DNA from: Luminiphilus sp.
GTDB taxonomy: Bacteria > Pseudomonadota > Gammaproteobacteria > Pseudomonadales > Halieaceae
Direction of reading: 5' to 3'
Assembly (NCBI GenBank): GCA_029253085.1
Contig: JAQXAF010000086.1
Location: forward strand, 1 to 36,900
Length of the DNA: 36,900 bases
Under the pieces are notes generated by a model, which searched no databases, was not told where the DNA came from, and saw only the letters and a list, made by a program, of their open reading frames with translations. This document shows positions 25,739 through 34,895 of this stretch, in pieces; position 1 is the stretch's first letter, and each line of letters starts with the position of its first letter. Made by a program: the position numbers and the translations under genes.

Positions 25739-27019
25739 ATGGTATTGGCTGGCGCCGAAACACTGGATGCCTGGCTGACTCATCTCGAAACACTGCATCC
25801 GCAGAAAATCGATCTTGAGTTAACCCGTGTTAAAACCGTGGCACACCGACTGGGACTCTTGCCGGCAAGGTGCCGTACCGTCACGGTCGCCGGTACTAAC
25901 GGGAAGGGAAGTTGTGTTAGTGCGCTGGCGGTGCTATTGCGTCAACAGGGACTCTCGGTCGGCTGTTACACCTCGCCGCACTTGCTGAATTTTAATGAGC
26001 GCATCACCTTTAATGGTATTGCAGCAAGCGACGCTGAAATCATGGGTGCATTTGCGGCTATTGAAGAGCGCAGGGAGACGATTTCCCTTAGCTATTTTGA
26101 GTTTGCTACTTTGGCGGCCTTATTTTTGTTTCAAGAAAAGGGCGTGGCGGTACAGATATTGGAGGTGGGCCTGGGGGGGCGGCTCGATGCAGTTAACATA
26201 CTCGATGCTGATGCCTGCGTTATCACCAGTATCGGCATAGACCATACGGAATGGCTGGGTGATACGCGAGACCTCATTGCTATCGAGAAAGCCGGGGTGG
26301 CTCGTTCGGGGAAGCCGGCAGTCGTTGCCGAGAGTGATTTGCCATCAACACTGCTGCCAACCTTGGAAGCCCTGGGCGCTGATGTAGCCGCGTTGGACCG
26401 CGAGTGGATAATCTCTGAACAAATATTGACTTTGCCCGATGGCACTCAACGACTTCTCCCGGCCGTATCTGCTTTGCAAATAAGTAATCTCGGTGCAGCT
26501 GTGGTCGCAGCGACTAAATTAAACCTCAGTCCCAACCAGGACTGCATTGATAAAGCCTTTCAAACATTGTCTGTTCCTGGGCGCCAACAACAGCTTACGG
26601 CTTTGGATCGGCTTTGGTGGCTAGACGTGGCACATAATCGAGAGTCAGTCGCACGACTGGCGATCGCTCTGGCCGACAAATCCGATGGCGTACAGACCCA
26701 TGCCATTTTTGGTGCGATGGCTGATAAACCCCTGCATGCTATGGTCGAACTCATCTCAGAGGGTATTTCGAGTTGGCATCTTCCCACCCATGAGGGCATC
26801 GCACGGGCGGCAGCCCCTGCAGATTTGGCGCAACTGATTAAAAGGATCTCACCGAAGGTAACAGTGCAGTGTTATCCTACGCCTGAGTTGGCCTTTAATG
26901 GCATCGAGAACGCTTCTAAGCCCGGAGATCGCATTTTGGTGTTCGGATCATTTGTGACAGTTGGTGCACAGTTAGACTGCTTACAGCAGCTGCCTACCGG
27001 TCAGGAGACCTACGACTGA
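25739..27019 (+). CDS. folC: bifunctional folylpolyglutamate / dihydrofolate synthase
   Basis: A 426-residue Mur-ligase-family enzyme. The N-terminus WLTHLETLHPQKIDLELTRV is typical, the ATP loop is AGTNGKGSC (51-59), followed by YTSPHLLNFNERI, ILEVGLGGRLDAVN and SIGIDHTEWLG. It adds glutamate to dihydropteroate and to folates. It starts five bases after accD with no clear Shine-Dalgarno sequence, so translation may depend on the upstream gene. The stop is directly followed by the dedD ATG. Confidence 0.97.
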   Translation: MVLAGAETLDAWLTHLETLHPQKIDLELTRVKTVAHRLGLLPARCRTVTVAGTNGKGSCVSALAVLLRQQGLSVGCYTSPHLLNFNERITFNGIAASDAEIMGAFAAIEERRETISLSYFEFATLAALFLFQEKGVAVQILEVGLGGRLDAVNILDADACVITSIGIDHTEWLGDTRDLIAIEKAGVARSGKPAVVAESDLPSTLLPTLEALGADVAALDREWIISEQILTLPDGTQRLLPAVSALQISNLGAAVVAATKLNLSPNQDCIDKAFQTLSVPGRQQQLTALDRLWWLDVAHNRESVARLAIALADKSDGVQTHAIFGAMADKPLHAMVELISEGISSWHLPTHEGIARAAAPADLAQLIKRISPKVTVQCYPTPELAFNGIENASKPGDRILVFGSFVTVGAQLDCLQQLPTGQETYD

Positions 27020-27634
27020 ATGAACCCCATTCTTCGTCAACGCTTGGTTGGTGCTTTGGTCCTGATAGCCCTGTGTGTGGTTTTTTGGCCCATTGTTTTC
27101 GTTGAGCCCCTCGAGCAGCAGCCTATCGAGTTGCGGCCGACACCTGAGCGCCCCCGTATTGACACCTCGCCCATCGCAAAGCCGCTGTCCCCCGCAGCGA
27201 AGATTCGTGAACGTGTACAGTCTCCAGAGATTGATCGTGAGTCTCAAATACGAGCGGATGAAATGACCCGTTTAGTGGATGATGAGTCTGCTGCGAATCT
27301 TTCCGAATTAAGTGACGTAGATTCAGTCGAGCAGCTTGAGCTCCGTGAACAAGCGCCGGTCATCCCAGTTCTTGATGCTTCGGGATTTCCTCAGGCTTGG
27401 GTGCTGCAGGTCGCGACAGTCAGCTCAGAGTCTCGAGCAAAAACTTTGGTTGGCCAACTCGTTGACAAAGGTTACCCAGCCTTTCATGTGCGGGTTTCTA
27501 AGGGAGCATCAGCGCAGTGGCGTATTCAGATTGGCCCGAAGTTCGAAAAAAATAGCTTTGCATCAATGAAGCTAGAGGTCGACCGCGTGCTGAAGGTGGA
27601 GTCCATGGTCGTGAGGTATCAGCAACCCCTATGA
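27020..27634 (+). CDS. dedD: SPOR-domain cell division protein, DedD-like
   Basis: A 204-residue inner membrane protein: short cytoplasmic N-terminus, one transmembrane helix (about 9-28), a proline- and charge-rich linker, and a C-terminal SPOR domain (about 125-203; QAWVLQVATVSSESRAKTLV ... WRIQIGP). SPOR domains bind denuded septal peptidoglycan, so the protein should act at the division site. It begins immediately after folC and overlaps cvpA by four bases (ATGA). Assignment to dedD relies on the conserved folC-dedD-cvpA-purF order as well as domain layout. Confidence 0.9.
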   Translation: MNPILRQRLVGALVLIALCVVFWPIVFVEPLEQQPIELRPTPERPRIDTSPIAKPLSPAAKIRERVQSPEIDRESQIRADEMTRLVDDESAANLSELSDVDSVEQLELREQAPVIPVLDASGFPQAWVLQVATVSSESRAKTLVGQLVDKGYPAFHVRVSKGASAQWRIQIGPKFEKNSFASMKLEVDRVLKVESMVVRYQQPL

Positions 27635-28200
27635 ATGAAATTGAACAGCAGCTCAATGGCGCGACCTCGGGCTTTAACGGTTTTGACTGGTTTATCGTGC
27701 TGGTCTTAGCCACCTCCCTCTTAGTGGGGCTATACCGAGGTTTTGGTCGAGAAATTCTCTCTCTAGCTGGGTGGCTGTGCGCTTTCATTGGAGCAAATCT
27801 CTTGGCGCAATCCTTGGCTAATTCGCTGACCGTACTCACGGACAGTGAGACATTACGTTATCTAATGGGCTGGGCGCTGATATTTGTAGGCGTGCTAGCA
27901 ATCTTTAGTGTGCTGGGACGTTTAATGGCGCGACAGATGCGTCAACCGGGCTTCAATTTAGGAAATCGTATTCTCGGTGGCATCTTCGGGTTGTTGCGGG
28001 GCGTTGTGTTTGTCATTGTCGCGACCTTTGTACTGCGCTCAGTGGTTCCTAATTCAGAGCAAGATCTGATCGATCGCTCTGCACTCATGCCAACAATTGA
28101 TGAAATTTCAACTGAGCTAGGTGGGCATACCGCCGAACTTTTAAAAGCTGAACCCGTTGAGCAGATCGAGGAAACCCTCGAGTCTGCTGAAATGATCTGA
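27631..28200 (+). CDS. cvpA: CvpA family inner membrane protein
   Basis: A 189-residue membrane protein with about four transmembrane helices and the family segment FDWFIVLVLATSLLVGLYRGF followed by REILSLAGW. The C-terminal 50 residues are acidic and soluble. CvpA is needed for colicin V production in E. coli and for envelope stress tolerance in several bacteria; its mechanism is not established. It is coupled to dedD upstream and is 15 bases before purF, the conserved arrangement. Confidence 0.94.
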   Translation: MNEIEQQLNGATSGFNGFDWFIVLVLATSLLVGLYRGFGREILSLAGWLCAFIGANLLAQSLANSLTVLTDSETLRYLMGWALIFVGVLAIFSVLGRLMARQMRQPGFNLGNRILGGIFGLLRGVVFVIVATFVLRSVVPNSEQDLIDRSALMPTIDEISTELGGHTAELLKAEPVEQIEETLESAEMI

Positions 28201-28215
28201 TTCGGAGACATATCG

Positions 28216-29733
28216 ATGTGTGGATTGGTAGGTATCGTCGGCGGTAACGACGTTGCGGCAGAAATCTATGATGCCCTGACGATGCTTCAACACCGAGGCC
28301 AGGATGCTGCCGGCATCATGACCTGCTACCGGGGAAAGTTTTTACAGCGTAAAGGGGAAGGACTCGTTAAAGATGTCTTTCGTACGCAGCACATGTCCCG
28401 GCTTCTGGGCGCTTTTGGCATCGGTCATGTTCGTTATCCTACACAAGGGAGTTCGGGCACGGCCCTTGCCCAGCCTTTTTATGTGAACTCGCCCCATGGC
28501 ATAGCACTCGCACATAATGGCAATCTTACCAATGCAGCTCAGTTGAGCGCGGAAATTTTTGAGAGTGATCGTCGGCATCTCAATACTGATTCTGACTCAG
28601 AAGTGCTTCTCAATGTCTTTGCCCATGAAATACAGCGATTGGGTAAGTTATTCCCCGATGCCGATGATATTTTTGCCGCGATTTCGGCCATGCACGAACG
28701 CTGTGAGGGCGGCTACGCAGCGGTTGCAATGATTGCTAATCTTGGCATCGTTGCCTTCCGCGATCCCTTCGGTATTCGGCCATTAGTTATTGGCGTTCGA
28801 GAGCGTGAGGGTCAGGAGCCTGAGTACATGGTGGCTTCAGAAAGCGTAGCCCTGGATGTTCTGGGCTTTCGACTGGTGGGAGACGTTGCTCCGGGAGAGG
28901 GTGTCTTTATTTCCGCATCAGGAACTTTAATTCGCAGGCAGTGTTCAGAAGTCACCAAGTTAATGCCCTGTATTTTTGAGCATGTTTATTTTGCACGCCC
29001 TGATTCATTAATCGATGGCGTTTCGGTGTATAAAACGCGCATGCGACAGGGGGAACGGTTAGCTCGAAAAGTCCTCAGGTTACGCCCTCACCATGACATT
29101 GATGTGGTTATTCCAATACCGGATACGAGTCGGGTTGCTGGACAGTCCCTCGCCCATGAGCTGGGCGTAAAGTTTCGTGAAGGGTTTATGAAAAATCGCT
29201 ACATCGGCCGAACTTTTATTATGCCGGGTCAAAGTCAGCGAAAAAAATCAGTGCGACAGAAACTGAACCCAGTGCCTTTGGAGTTTGCTGGAAAAAATGT
29301 GATGTTGGTCGATGATTCAATCGTTCGCGGTACGACCTGTGGTCAGATTATTCAAATGGCCCGAGACGCCGGGGCAAAAAGCGTCTATTTCGCATCAGCA
29401 GCGCCTGCCATTCGATTTCCCAACGTTTACGGTATCGATATGCCAGCGGCGAGCGAACTTATTGCTCACAATCGTACAGAGGATGAGATAGCGGAATTGA
29501 TCGGAGCCGACTGGTTGGTCTATCAAGACTTAGAGGATTTGTTGGCCTGTTCTCATGAAGGTAATGAGGCTATCGAAGACTTCGAGTGTTCGGTATTCGA
29601 TGGCTGTTACAAGGCCGGAAAAATCGACGAGCACTATCTTAATACGATAGAGGCGGCACGTTCTGAGGGCTCTGAGATGCGCCTTGCCGCTTCTCAGGAC
29701 GGCGCGGTTGTGGGTTTACATAATGATGTTTGA
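28216..29733 (+). CDS. purF: amidophosphoribosyltransferase
   Basis: A 505-residue enzyme for the first committed step of purine synthesis: PRPP plus glutamine to phosphoribosylamine. The N-terminal glutaminase nucleophile is Cys2, exposed after Met removal (MCGLVGIVG); MLQHRGQDAAG and HNGNLTNA are glutaminase motifs. The PRPP site is VMLVDDSIVRGTTCGQII, near residue 370. CGGAGA lies about 7 bases before the ATG. I saw no PurR-like operator in the 15 bases between cvpA and purF, so control would have to act further upstream. Confidence 0.98.
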   Translation: MCGLVGIVGGNDVAAEIYDALTMLQHRGQDAAGIMTCYRGKFLQRKGEGLVKDVFRTQHMSRLLGAFGIGHVRYPTQGSSGTALAQPFYVNSPHGIALAHNGNLTNAAQLSAEIFESDRRHLNTDSDSEVLLNVFAHEIQRLGKLFPDADDIFAAISAMHERCEGGYAAVAMIANLGIVAFRDPFGIRPLVIGVREREGQEPEYMVASESVALDVLGFRLVGDVAPGEGVFISASGTLIRRQCSEVTKLMPCIFEHVYFARPDSLIDGVSVYKTRMRQGERLARKVLRLRPHHDIDVVIPIPDTSRVAGQSLAHELGVKFREGFMKNRYIGRTFIMPGQSQRKKSVRQKLNPVPLEFAGKNVMLVDDSIVRGTTCGQIIQMARDAGAKSVYFASAAPAIRFPNVYGIDMPAASELIAHNRTEDEIAELIGADWLVYQDLEDLLACSHEGNEAIEDFECSVFDGCYKAGKIDEHYLNTIEAARSEGSEMRLAASQDGAVVGLHNDV

Positions 29734-29775
29734 AGTAAGCACCAAACGTAACGCGGTTATAGGTTTGTCTGCGCC

Positions 29776-30996
29776 ATGATCCCTGACGATGAAAATTCCT
29801 TACCTGATTTCCTGCAAGATGCCCACGCGGAGACATTGGGTATTCGAGCGGGTATAGCGCGTAGTGGAGAGGGCGAACATGGCGAGCCCATATTCACGAC
29901 GTCCAGCTATGTTTTTGACAGCGCAGCAGATGCTGCAGCGCGCTTCAATGGCGAGACTAGAGGCAACGTTTACTCCCGCTACACCAACCCCACGGTGCGC
30001 GTATTTGAAGAGCGGTTAGCGGCCTTGGAAAACGCGGAGTCTGCAGTAGGAACGGCATCAGGTATGTCTGCTATTTTGGCAACCTGCATGGCATTTCTTA
30101 AGCACGGTGACCATGTTGTCTGTTCGCGTGACGTTTTCGGCAGCACGGTGGGGCTGTTCGATAAGTACCTTCCACGCATGGGCGTCTCAGTATCTTTTGT
30201 ACCGCTAAGTGACCTTGCCGAATGGCGTGCTGCCGCAACTGCCAAAACTCGATTGTTTTATTGTGAAACACCGTCCAATCCTATTTGTGAGGTTGCCGAT
30301 ATCGCCGCTTTAGCAGCGATAGCAAAAGATGTTGACGCTCGTCTGGTTGTTGACAACTGTTTTTGTACACCGGCATTGCAAAAGCCCCTGGAGCTCGGTG
30401 CAGATATTGTCATTCATTCTGCGACGAAGTATCTCGATGGTCAGGGACGCATGTTAGGAGGCGCGGCTGTCGGCTCGACTGAGGATATGGCAGAGGTCAC
30501 TAATTTTATTCGTACCTGCGGCCCTTCCATGAGTCCGTTTAATGCCTGGGTCTTTTTAAAGGGCCTCGAGACCTTGAGTCTTCGTATGCGCGCTCACTGC
30601 GAGAACGCGAATAAGCTTGCACACTGGCTACAGCAACGTCCAGACGTATCTCGGGTCCACTATGCGGGGCTTTCGAACCATCCGGGCCATCAATTAGCGA
30701 GTCATCAGCAAAGTGGCTTTGGTGGCGTGCTGTCTTTTGAGGTGTTTGGTGGGCAGGAAGCGGCTTGGCGCTTTATCGATGCGACCGCGCTGATGTCACT
30801 CACTGCAAACCTAGGGGACGTTAAAACAACCATCGTACACCCTGCTACGACAACCCACGGGCGACTCTCTGCAGAGCAGCGCGATGCCGCGGGCATTACA
30901 CCCGGGCTGATACGGATTGCTGTTGGGCTTGAGCATATCGAGGACCTAAAAGTCGATTGCCAGCGGGGGTTTGACGCGCTTAGCGTCCAGACGTGA
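29776..30996 (+). CDS. metZ: O-succinylhomoserine sulfhydrylase
   Basis: A 406-residue Cys/Met-metabolism PLP enzyme. EPIFTTSSYVFDSAADAAARF and GNVYSRYTNPTVRVFEERLAALE are near the start, and PLP lysine Lys218 is in HSATKYLDGQG. The close match of these and of NLGDVKTTIVHPATTTHGRLS to Pseudomonas MetZ, together with its place after purF, identifies it. It makes homocysteine from O-succinylhomoserine and sulfide. No clear Shine-Dalgarno sequence precedes the ATG. Four bases separate it from the MoxR gene. Confidence 0.95.
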   Translation: MIPDDENSLPDFLQDAHAETLGIRAGIARSGEGEHGEPIFTTSSYVFDSAADAAARFNGETRGNVYSRYTNPTVRVFEERLAALENAESAVGTASGMSAILATCMAFLKHGDHVVCSRDVFGSTVGLFDKYLPRMGVSVSFVPLSDLAEWRAAATAKTRLFYCETPSNPICEVADIAALAAIAKDVDARLVVDNCFCTPALQKPLELGADIVIHSATKYLDGQGRMLGGAAVGSTEDMAEVTNFIRTCGPSMSPFNAWVFLKGLETLSLRMRAHCENANKLAHWLQQRPDVSRVHYAGLSNHPGHQLASHQQSGFGGVLSFEVFGGQEAAWRFIDATALMSLTANLGDVKTTIVHPATTTHGRLSAEQRDAAGITPGLIRIAVGLEHIEDLKVDCQRGFDALSVQT

Positions 30997-31000
30997 CGCC

Positions 31001-31933
31001 ATGCCAGTAGCCGCGCTTCCAGCCCTCATTAACCGTGCAGTATCCGATATTGGTGAGGTGTTGTTTGGTAAAGAGCAGGCGGTGCGACAAGCACTCTGTT
31101 GTTTGCTGACATCAGGGCACTTACTCCTTGAGGATCTTCCTGGAATGGGTAAGACAACCTTGGCTCATGCACTGGCTGACGCACTGGGACTGAGTTATGC
31201 CAGAGTACAGTTCACCTCTGATCTGTTGCCTTCGGATATTTTGGGGGTTTCAGTTTTCAATCGAGAGACGGAGACGTTTCAGTTTCGTCCCGGCCCAATA
31301 TTTAGCCAACTGCTTTTAGCTGACGAGATAAATAGGGCGACACCGCGCACGCAGAGTGCCTTATTGGAGGCTATGGCTGAACAGCAGGTGAGTATCGATG
31401 GTGCCCCGCGTGCGCTACCTGACCCCTTTTTTGTTATCGCTACGCAAAATCCGGTGCATCAGTCGGGCACTTATGTGCTTCCTGAATCTCAGCTTGATCG
31501 TTTTCTCATGCGACTCTCATTGGGCTACCCCAACTTCGAGGCGGAACGAGAACTGCTACAGCGAGGCCATCTGTTTACTAAATCTGCGGTTAAGCCGTGC
31601 ATTTCAGCGGAACAACTTCTGGAAATTAGGGCGGAAATAAGTCAGACGACATTATCTGATAGCCTGTTGGGATATATCCAACGTTTGACAGCTTTTACAC
31701 GAGAAGCCTCGGAGTTTTCAGTCGGGTTGTCTCCCCGCGGAGCCTTAGCACTCGTAGGGGCCGCAAAAACCTGGGCACAGATGGAGGGGCGAGATTATGT
31801 GGCTCCAGATGATGTTCAGGCTGTACTTGCTCCCGTCATTGCGCATCGATTGATTCCCAGCGCAGATTACGCCGGGGATGGGAACGCGTTGGTGGCGCTC
31901 TTGCGTAGCCAAGTCGATGTTGTTCCAGGCTAA
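31001..31933 (+). CDS. MoxR-family AAA+ ATPase
   Basis: A 310-residue ATPase. The Walker A motif is GMGKTT (48-53) in LLLEDLPGMGKTTLAHAL, Walker B is LLADEINRATPRTQSALLEAM, and sensor 1 is ATQNPVHQSGTY; a C-terminal lid follows. MoxR ATPases work as chaperone-like factors with a DUF58 partner encoded next door, often in envelope stress or maturation of enzymes. The ATG at 31001, four bases after the metZ stop, is preferred to a TTG start 30 bases upstream inside metZ. It overlaps the DUF58 gene by 17 bases. Confidence 0.93.
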   Translation: MPVAALPALINRAVSDIGEVLFGKEQAVRQALCCLLTSGHLLLEDLPGMGKTTLAHALADALGLSYARVQFTSDLLPSDILGVSVFNRETETFQFRPGPIFSQLLLADEINRATPRTQSALLEAMAEQQVSIDGAPRALPDPFFVIATQNPVHQSGTYVLPESQLDRFLMRLSLGYPNFEAERELLQRGHLFTKSAVKPCISAEQLLEIRAEISQTTLSDSLLGYIQRLTAFTREASEFSVGLSPRGALALVGAAKTWAQMEGRDYVAPDDVQAVLAPVIAHRLIPSADYAGDGNALVALLRSQVDVVPG

Positions 31934-32912
31934 CCCCAAAGAGCGTCTAAAAAATGTTCTGCTTCAACGCTATCGCCGTTGGCTGGGGCGACGGTTACCT
32001 GCGGCTCGAACCATAACGCTGGAACAACGCAGGCTTTTTATTTTCCCGTCGCGGCAGGGCTTTTTGTTCGCTGTGACGCTGCTACTTATGTTGTTGACCG
32101 CCATCAATTACCAAAACAACCTTGCATATGGCTTAACGTTTTGGCTGGCTATGCTGTTCATTGTCGCCGTCCATTTCACCCACGCTAATTTACTAAAAAT
32201 GGTGATATCGAGTATTCGAGTAAAATCGGTGTATCCGGGGCAGCAGGCTGAATTTGTATTTCGAATCAGCTGTACTAGTGCGCGCCGGGGGCATCATGCT
32301 GTCAAGCTGGTTTGGCCCGACAGTGAGGTTTTGGTTGATGTTCCTGCGGGTGGTGAGGTTGAGGTGTCGCTGCGCCATAAGGTCGTTGCGCGAGGTTGGT
32401 TTGATCCCCCTAAGTTACGTATTGAGTCGACCTACCCCCTTGGGCTGCTCCGTTGCTGGAGTTTCGCGTATTTCGATAGTCGCGCTTTGGTTTGGCCCCG
32501 ACCTTTAGAAGTGGATCGGCGGGTTTCTCCGTACACTGAAAATGCGAGCTATGGGTTTAGTGAGCATGAAGGCCTTGATGATCTCATGGGGTTTCGGGAT
32601 TACCGCATTGGTGATGCCCCTCGATTAATTGACTGGCGTAGTCATGCTCGGGGATTACCGTTACAAACTAAATTGTATTCATTGCCCGTCGACGAAGATC
32701 ACTGGCTAGATTGGCACGACTTTAGTGCTGGGTCGGTAGAGCAAAAACTCTCTTGGTTATGCTGGTTGGTCTTGCAGCACCATAGGCGTGGTGAAAGTTT
32801 TGGCCTTCGTTTACCGAGCTTTGAGCTGCCTTTAGCTGCAGGAGACCGTCAACGCGATTTGGCACTGCGTGCCCTCGCATTGCATGGTCTGAGTCGAGGA
32901 GAAGTCGGATGA
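31917..32912 (+). CDS. DUF58 domain protein, MoxR partner
   Basis: A 331-residue membrane-anchored protein. After ARTITLEQRRLFIFPSRQG come two adjacent transmembrane helices (about 40-80), then a beta-rich region, then the DUF58 core with LDDLMGFRDYRIGDAPRLID followed by WRSHARG. DUF58 proteins are commonly paired with MoxR ATPases and contain a von Willebrand A-like fold. The ATG at 31917 is chosen because the resulting N-terminus fits family members; an ATG at 31878 would add 13 unusual residues. ATGA overlaps the TgpA-like gene start. Confidence 0.9.
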   Translation: MLFQANPKERLKNVLLQRYRRWLGRRLPAARTITLEQRRLFIFPSRQGFLFAVTLLLMLLTAINYQNNLAYGLTFWLAMLFIVAVHFTHANLLKMVISSIRVKSVYPGQQAEFVFRISCTSARRGHHAVKLVWPDSEVLVDVPAGGEVEVSLRHKVVARGWFDPPKLRIESTYPLGLLRCWSFAYFDSRALVWPRPLEVDRRVSPYTENASYGFSEHEGLDDLMGFRDYRIGDAPRLIDWRSHARGLPLQTKLYSLPVDEDHWLDWHDFSAGSVEQKLSWLCWLVLQHHRRGESFGLRLPSFELPLAAGDRQRDLALRALALHGLSRGEVG

Positions 32913-34858
32913 TTGTGGGTGAACAGTTGCCTCGGCGATCACTAATTTGGCTGATTGTTTGTCAAATTGCTGTGATGTTGCCACATCTACAGCAGATTCC
33001 TTTCTGGATCGTCGTGATTTATCTGGCGACAGCGTTGTGGCGCCTGCAGATGTTTCGTCAGCGCGCGGAAATGCCCGGTAGGTGGTTGCGCTTGTTACTC
33101 GGTATTGCCGGTGCGACGTTGCTGTTTATGAGTTTTGGAACATTTATAGGCTTGGAGCCCATGGTGGCCTTACTGCTTGTTGCAGCAGCCTTAAAGCTTC
33201 TTGAAGCTATTCGTGAAAGAGATGGTTATCTACTGGTGTTTTTAGGTTTTTTTATCTGTGTGACACATTTCATTTTCACTCAAACCTTACCCGCCACGCT
33301 GTACTCTGTTTTTTGCACGGGACTATTGGTAACGGCGCTGGTCACTTTGAATCAGAGTCCAGGTTCGCGCTGCTCAGGTCATGAGCCTTTACTGGCGCTT
33401 AAAATGCTGGCTCTCGCAATTCCTATGATGGTTGTGCTGTTCCTTTTATTTCCACGCATTGGTCCAATCTGGAGCGTACCGTCGACATCTGGACAAGGGA
33501 TGACAGGTATGAGCGATTTCCTACGGCCGGGTGCTGTGACCAAGCTTGGGCGTTCGGCTGATGTGGCTTTTCGGGCGGGGTTCGCAGGGGTGATTCCAAA
33601 AAAACCGGCTTTATATTGGCGGGGATTGGTGCTGAGCAAATTTGAAGAGGGTACTTGGCGCACTCTGCAGTGGCGCGAGTTACCGGGCTCGGAAAGGCAG
33701 CTAGTAGCGCCTGAAACCATTGGCGATCCGCTGCGATATCGCGTCGTGTTAGAACCAACGCAGCAGCGGTGGTTATATGGGATTGCCTACGCTGAGTCGT
33801 CTACCGCAGGTGTCTATGAAGCTGTTGACTATCGCTTGGGGGTCCTAAATCCCATTGAATTTCAATTCGGTTATGACGTTACCTCCTGGGGCACGGCAGG
33901 TCTTCAGCCAAGCCTGAGTGATTGGCGAAGGGGTTTAGAAACAGACTTTCCAAAGGGATTGAATCCGCTGACTGAAGCTTGGGTAAAGGATTTACGTAAT
34001 CAATTTAGTGATGATCGTGATTTTGTCGCTGCGCTGCTCAACTACTTTAGAATGCAGCCGTTTTACTACACCCTCGAACCCCCGGAAATTTTGTCTCCCG
34101 ATTTTGTGGATAAATTTATGTTTGATTCCCGTCGTGGATTTTGTGAGCACTATGCTTATAGCTTTGTTGCGATGCTTAGGATGGCAGGCATACCTGCAAG
34201 AATTGTTGCTGGGTACCAAGGAGGCGAAGTTAACCCTCTTAACAATACGGTGGTAGTGCGGCAATTTGATGCCCATGCCTGGGCAGAGATATGGGTTGGT
34301 GGTGCGGGCTGGCAGCGGGTTGATCCCACTGCAGCCGTTGCACCGAGTCGCATCGAACTGGGCATTGAAGCGGTCTTGGATGGGCAACCTGGCTTTCTGT
34401 CTGACTCGGTGATGTCGGCCTATCGGTTCCGAGGTATTAAGATATTGAATTGGATGCGACTTCGTTATGACGCCTTGGCTTTCGGTTGGCAGAGTTTTAT
34501 TGTTGGTTTCGATAGCACTCGTCAAATTGACTTATTGAAAGACTGGTTTGGTGAAATCAGAGTGTCATGGTTCATTGCTCTGCTGTTGGGCAGCTGGGCT
34601 GGGGTTCTAATACCCCTGATGCTTTGGTTGAATCGTGGACGAAGAGTTCACCGGTTATTGCCTGAGGAGCAACGCTTTAGCGCACTGTGCTTGCGGTTAG
34701 ATCAGCGCGGTTTGGGCCGGACGTTTGGCGAGCCACCGCTGCAGACACTGCGTCGCGCTCGTCGGCATTTACCCGAGGGTGACGCTTTGTATTTAGCGCT
34801 GGAACATGCCGTTGCCGATCTCTACAGGAGAACCCGTAGCGCGTCAGAAGGACCGTGA
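32909..34858 (+). CDS. tgpA: TgpA-type membrane transglutaminase (DUF3488)
   Basis: A 649-residue inner membrane protein. The N-terminal part (to about residue 190) contains five to six transmembrane helices. A periplasmic transglutaminase-like domain follows, with catalytic Cys412 (RRGFCEHYAYSFVAML), His456 (FDAHAWAEIW) and Asp472 (VDPTA), all intact. A late transmembrane helix (about 550-575) and a DUF4129-like C-terminal tail complete the known TgpA layout. TgpA has periplasmic transglutaminase activity and is essential in Pseudomonas aeruginosa; its targets are not established. GAGGAG precedes the ATG. It ends a MoxR-DUF58-TgpA operon and converges on the acyl-CoA dehydrogenase gene. Confidence 0.92.
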   Translation: MIVGEQLPRRSLIWLIVCQIAVMLPHLQQIPFWIVVIYLATALWRLQMFRQRAEMPGRWLRLLLGIAGATLLFMSFGTFIGLEPMVALLLVAAALKLLEAIRERDGYLLVFLGFFICVTHFIFTQTLPATLYSVFCTGLLVTALVTLNQSPGSRCSGHEPLLALKMLALAIPMMVVLFLLFPRIGPIWSVPSTSGQGMTGMSDFLRPGAVTKLGRSADVAFRAGFAGVIPKKPALYWRGLVLSKFEEGTWRTLQWRELPGSERQLVAPETIGDPLRYRVVLEPTQQRWLYGIAYAESSTAGVYEAVDYRLGVLNPIEFQFGYDVTSWGTAGLQPSLSDWRRGLETDFPKGLNPLTEAWVKDLRNQFSDDRDFVAALLNYFRMQPFYYTLEPPEILSPDFVDKFMFDSRRGFCEHYAYSFVAMLRMAGIPARIVAGYQGGEVNPLNNTVVVRQFDAHAWAEIWVGGAGWQRVDPTAAVAPSRIELGIEAVLDGQPGFLSDSVMSAYRFRGIKILNWMRLRYDALAFGWQSFIVGFDSTRQIDLLKDWFGEIRVSWFIALLLGSWAGVLIPLMLWLNRGRRVHRLLPEEQRFSALCLRLDQRGLGRTFGEPPLQTLRRARRHLPEGDALYLALEHAVADLYRRTRSASEGP

Positions 34859-34895
34859 CGGCGCTGTCGATTCGATTGTGATTTGATTGCCGGGG

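Noticed and set aside
33992-34525. 177-residue antisense ORF in tgpA
   Set aside because: It is opposite the conserved transglutaminase domain and has no start signal or recognisable motif.
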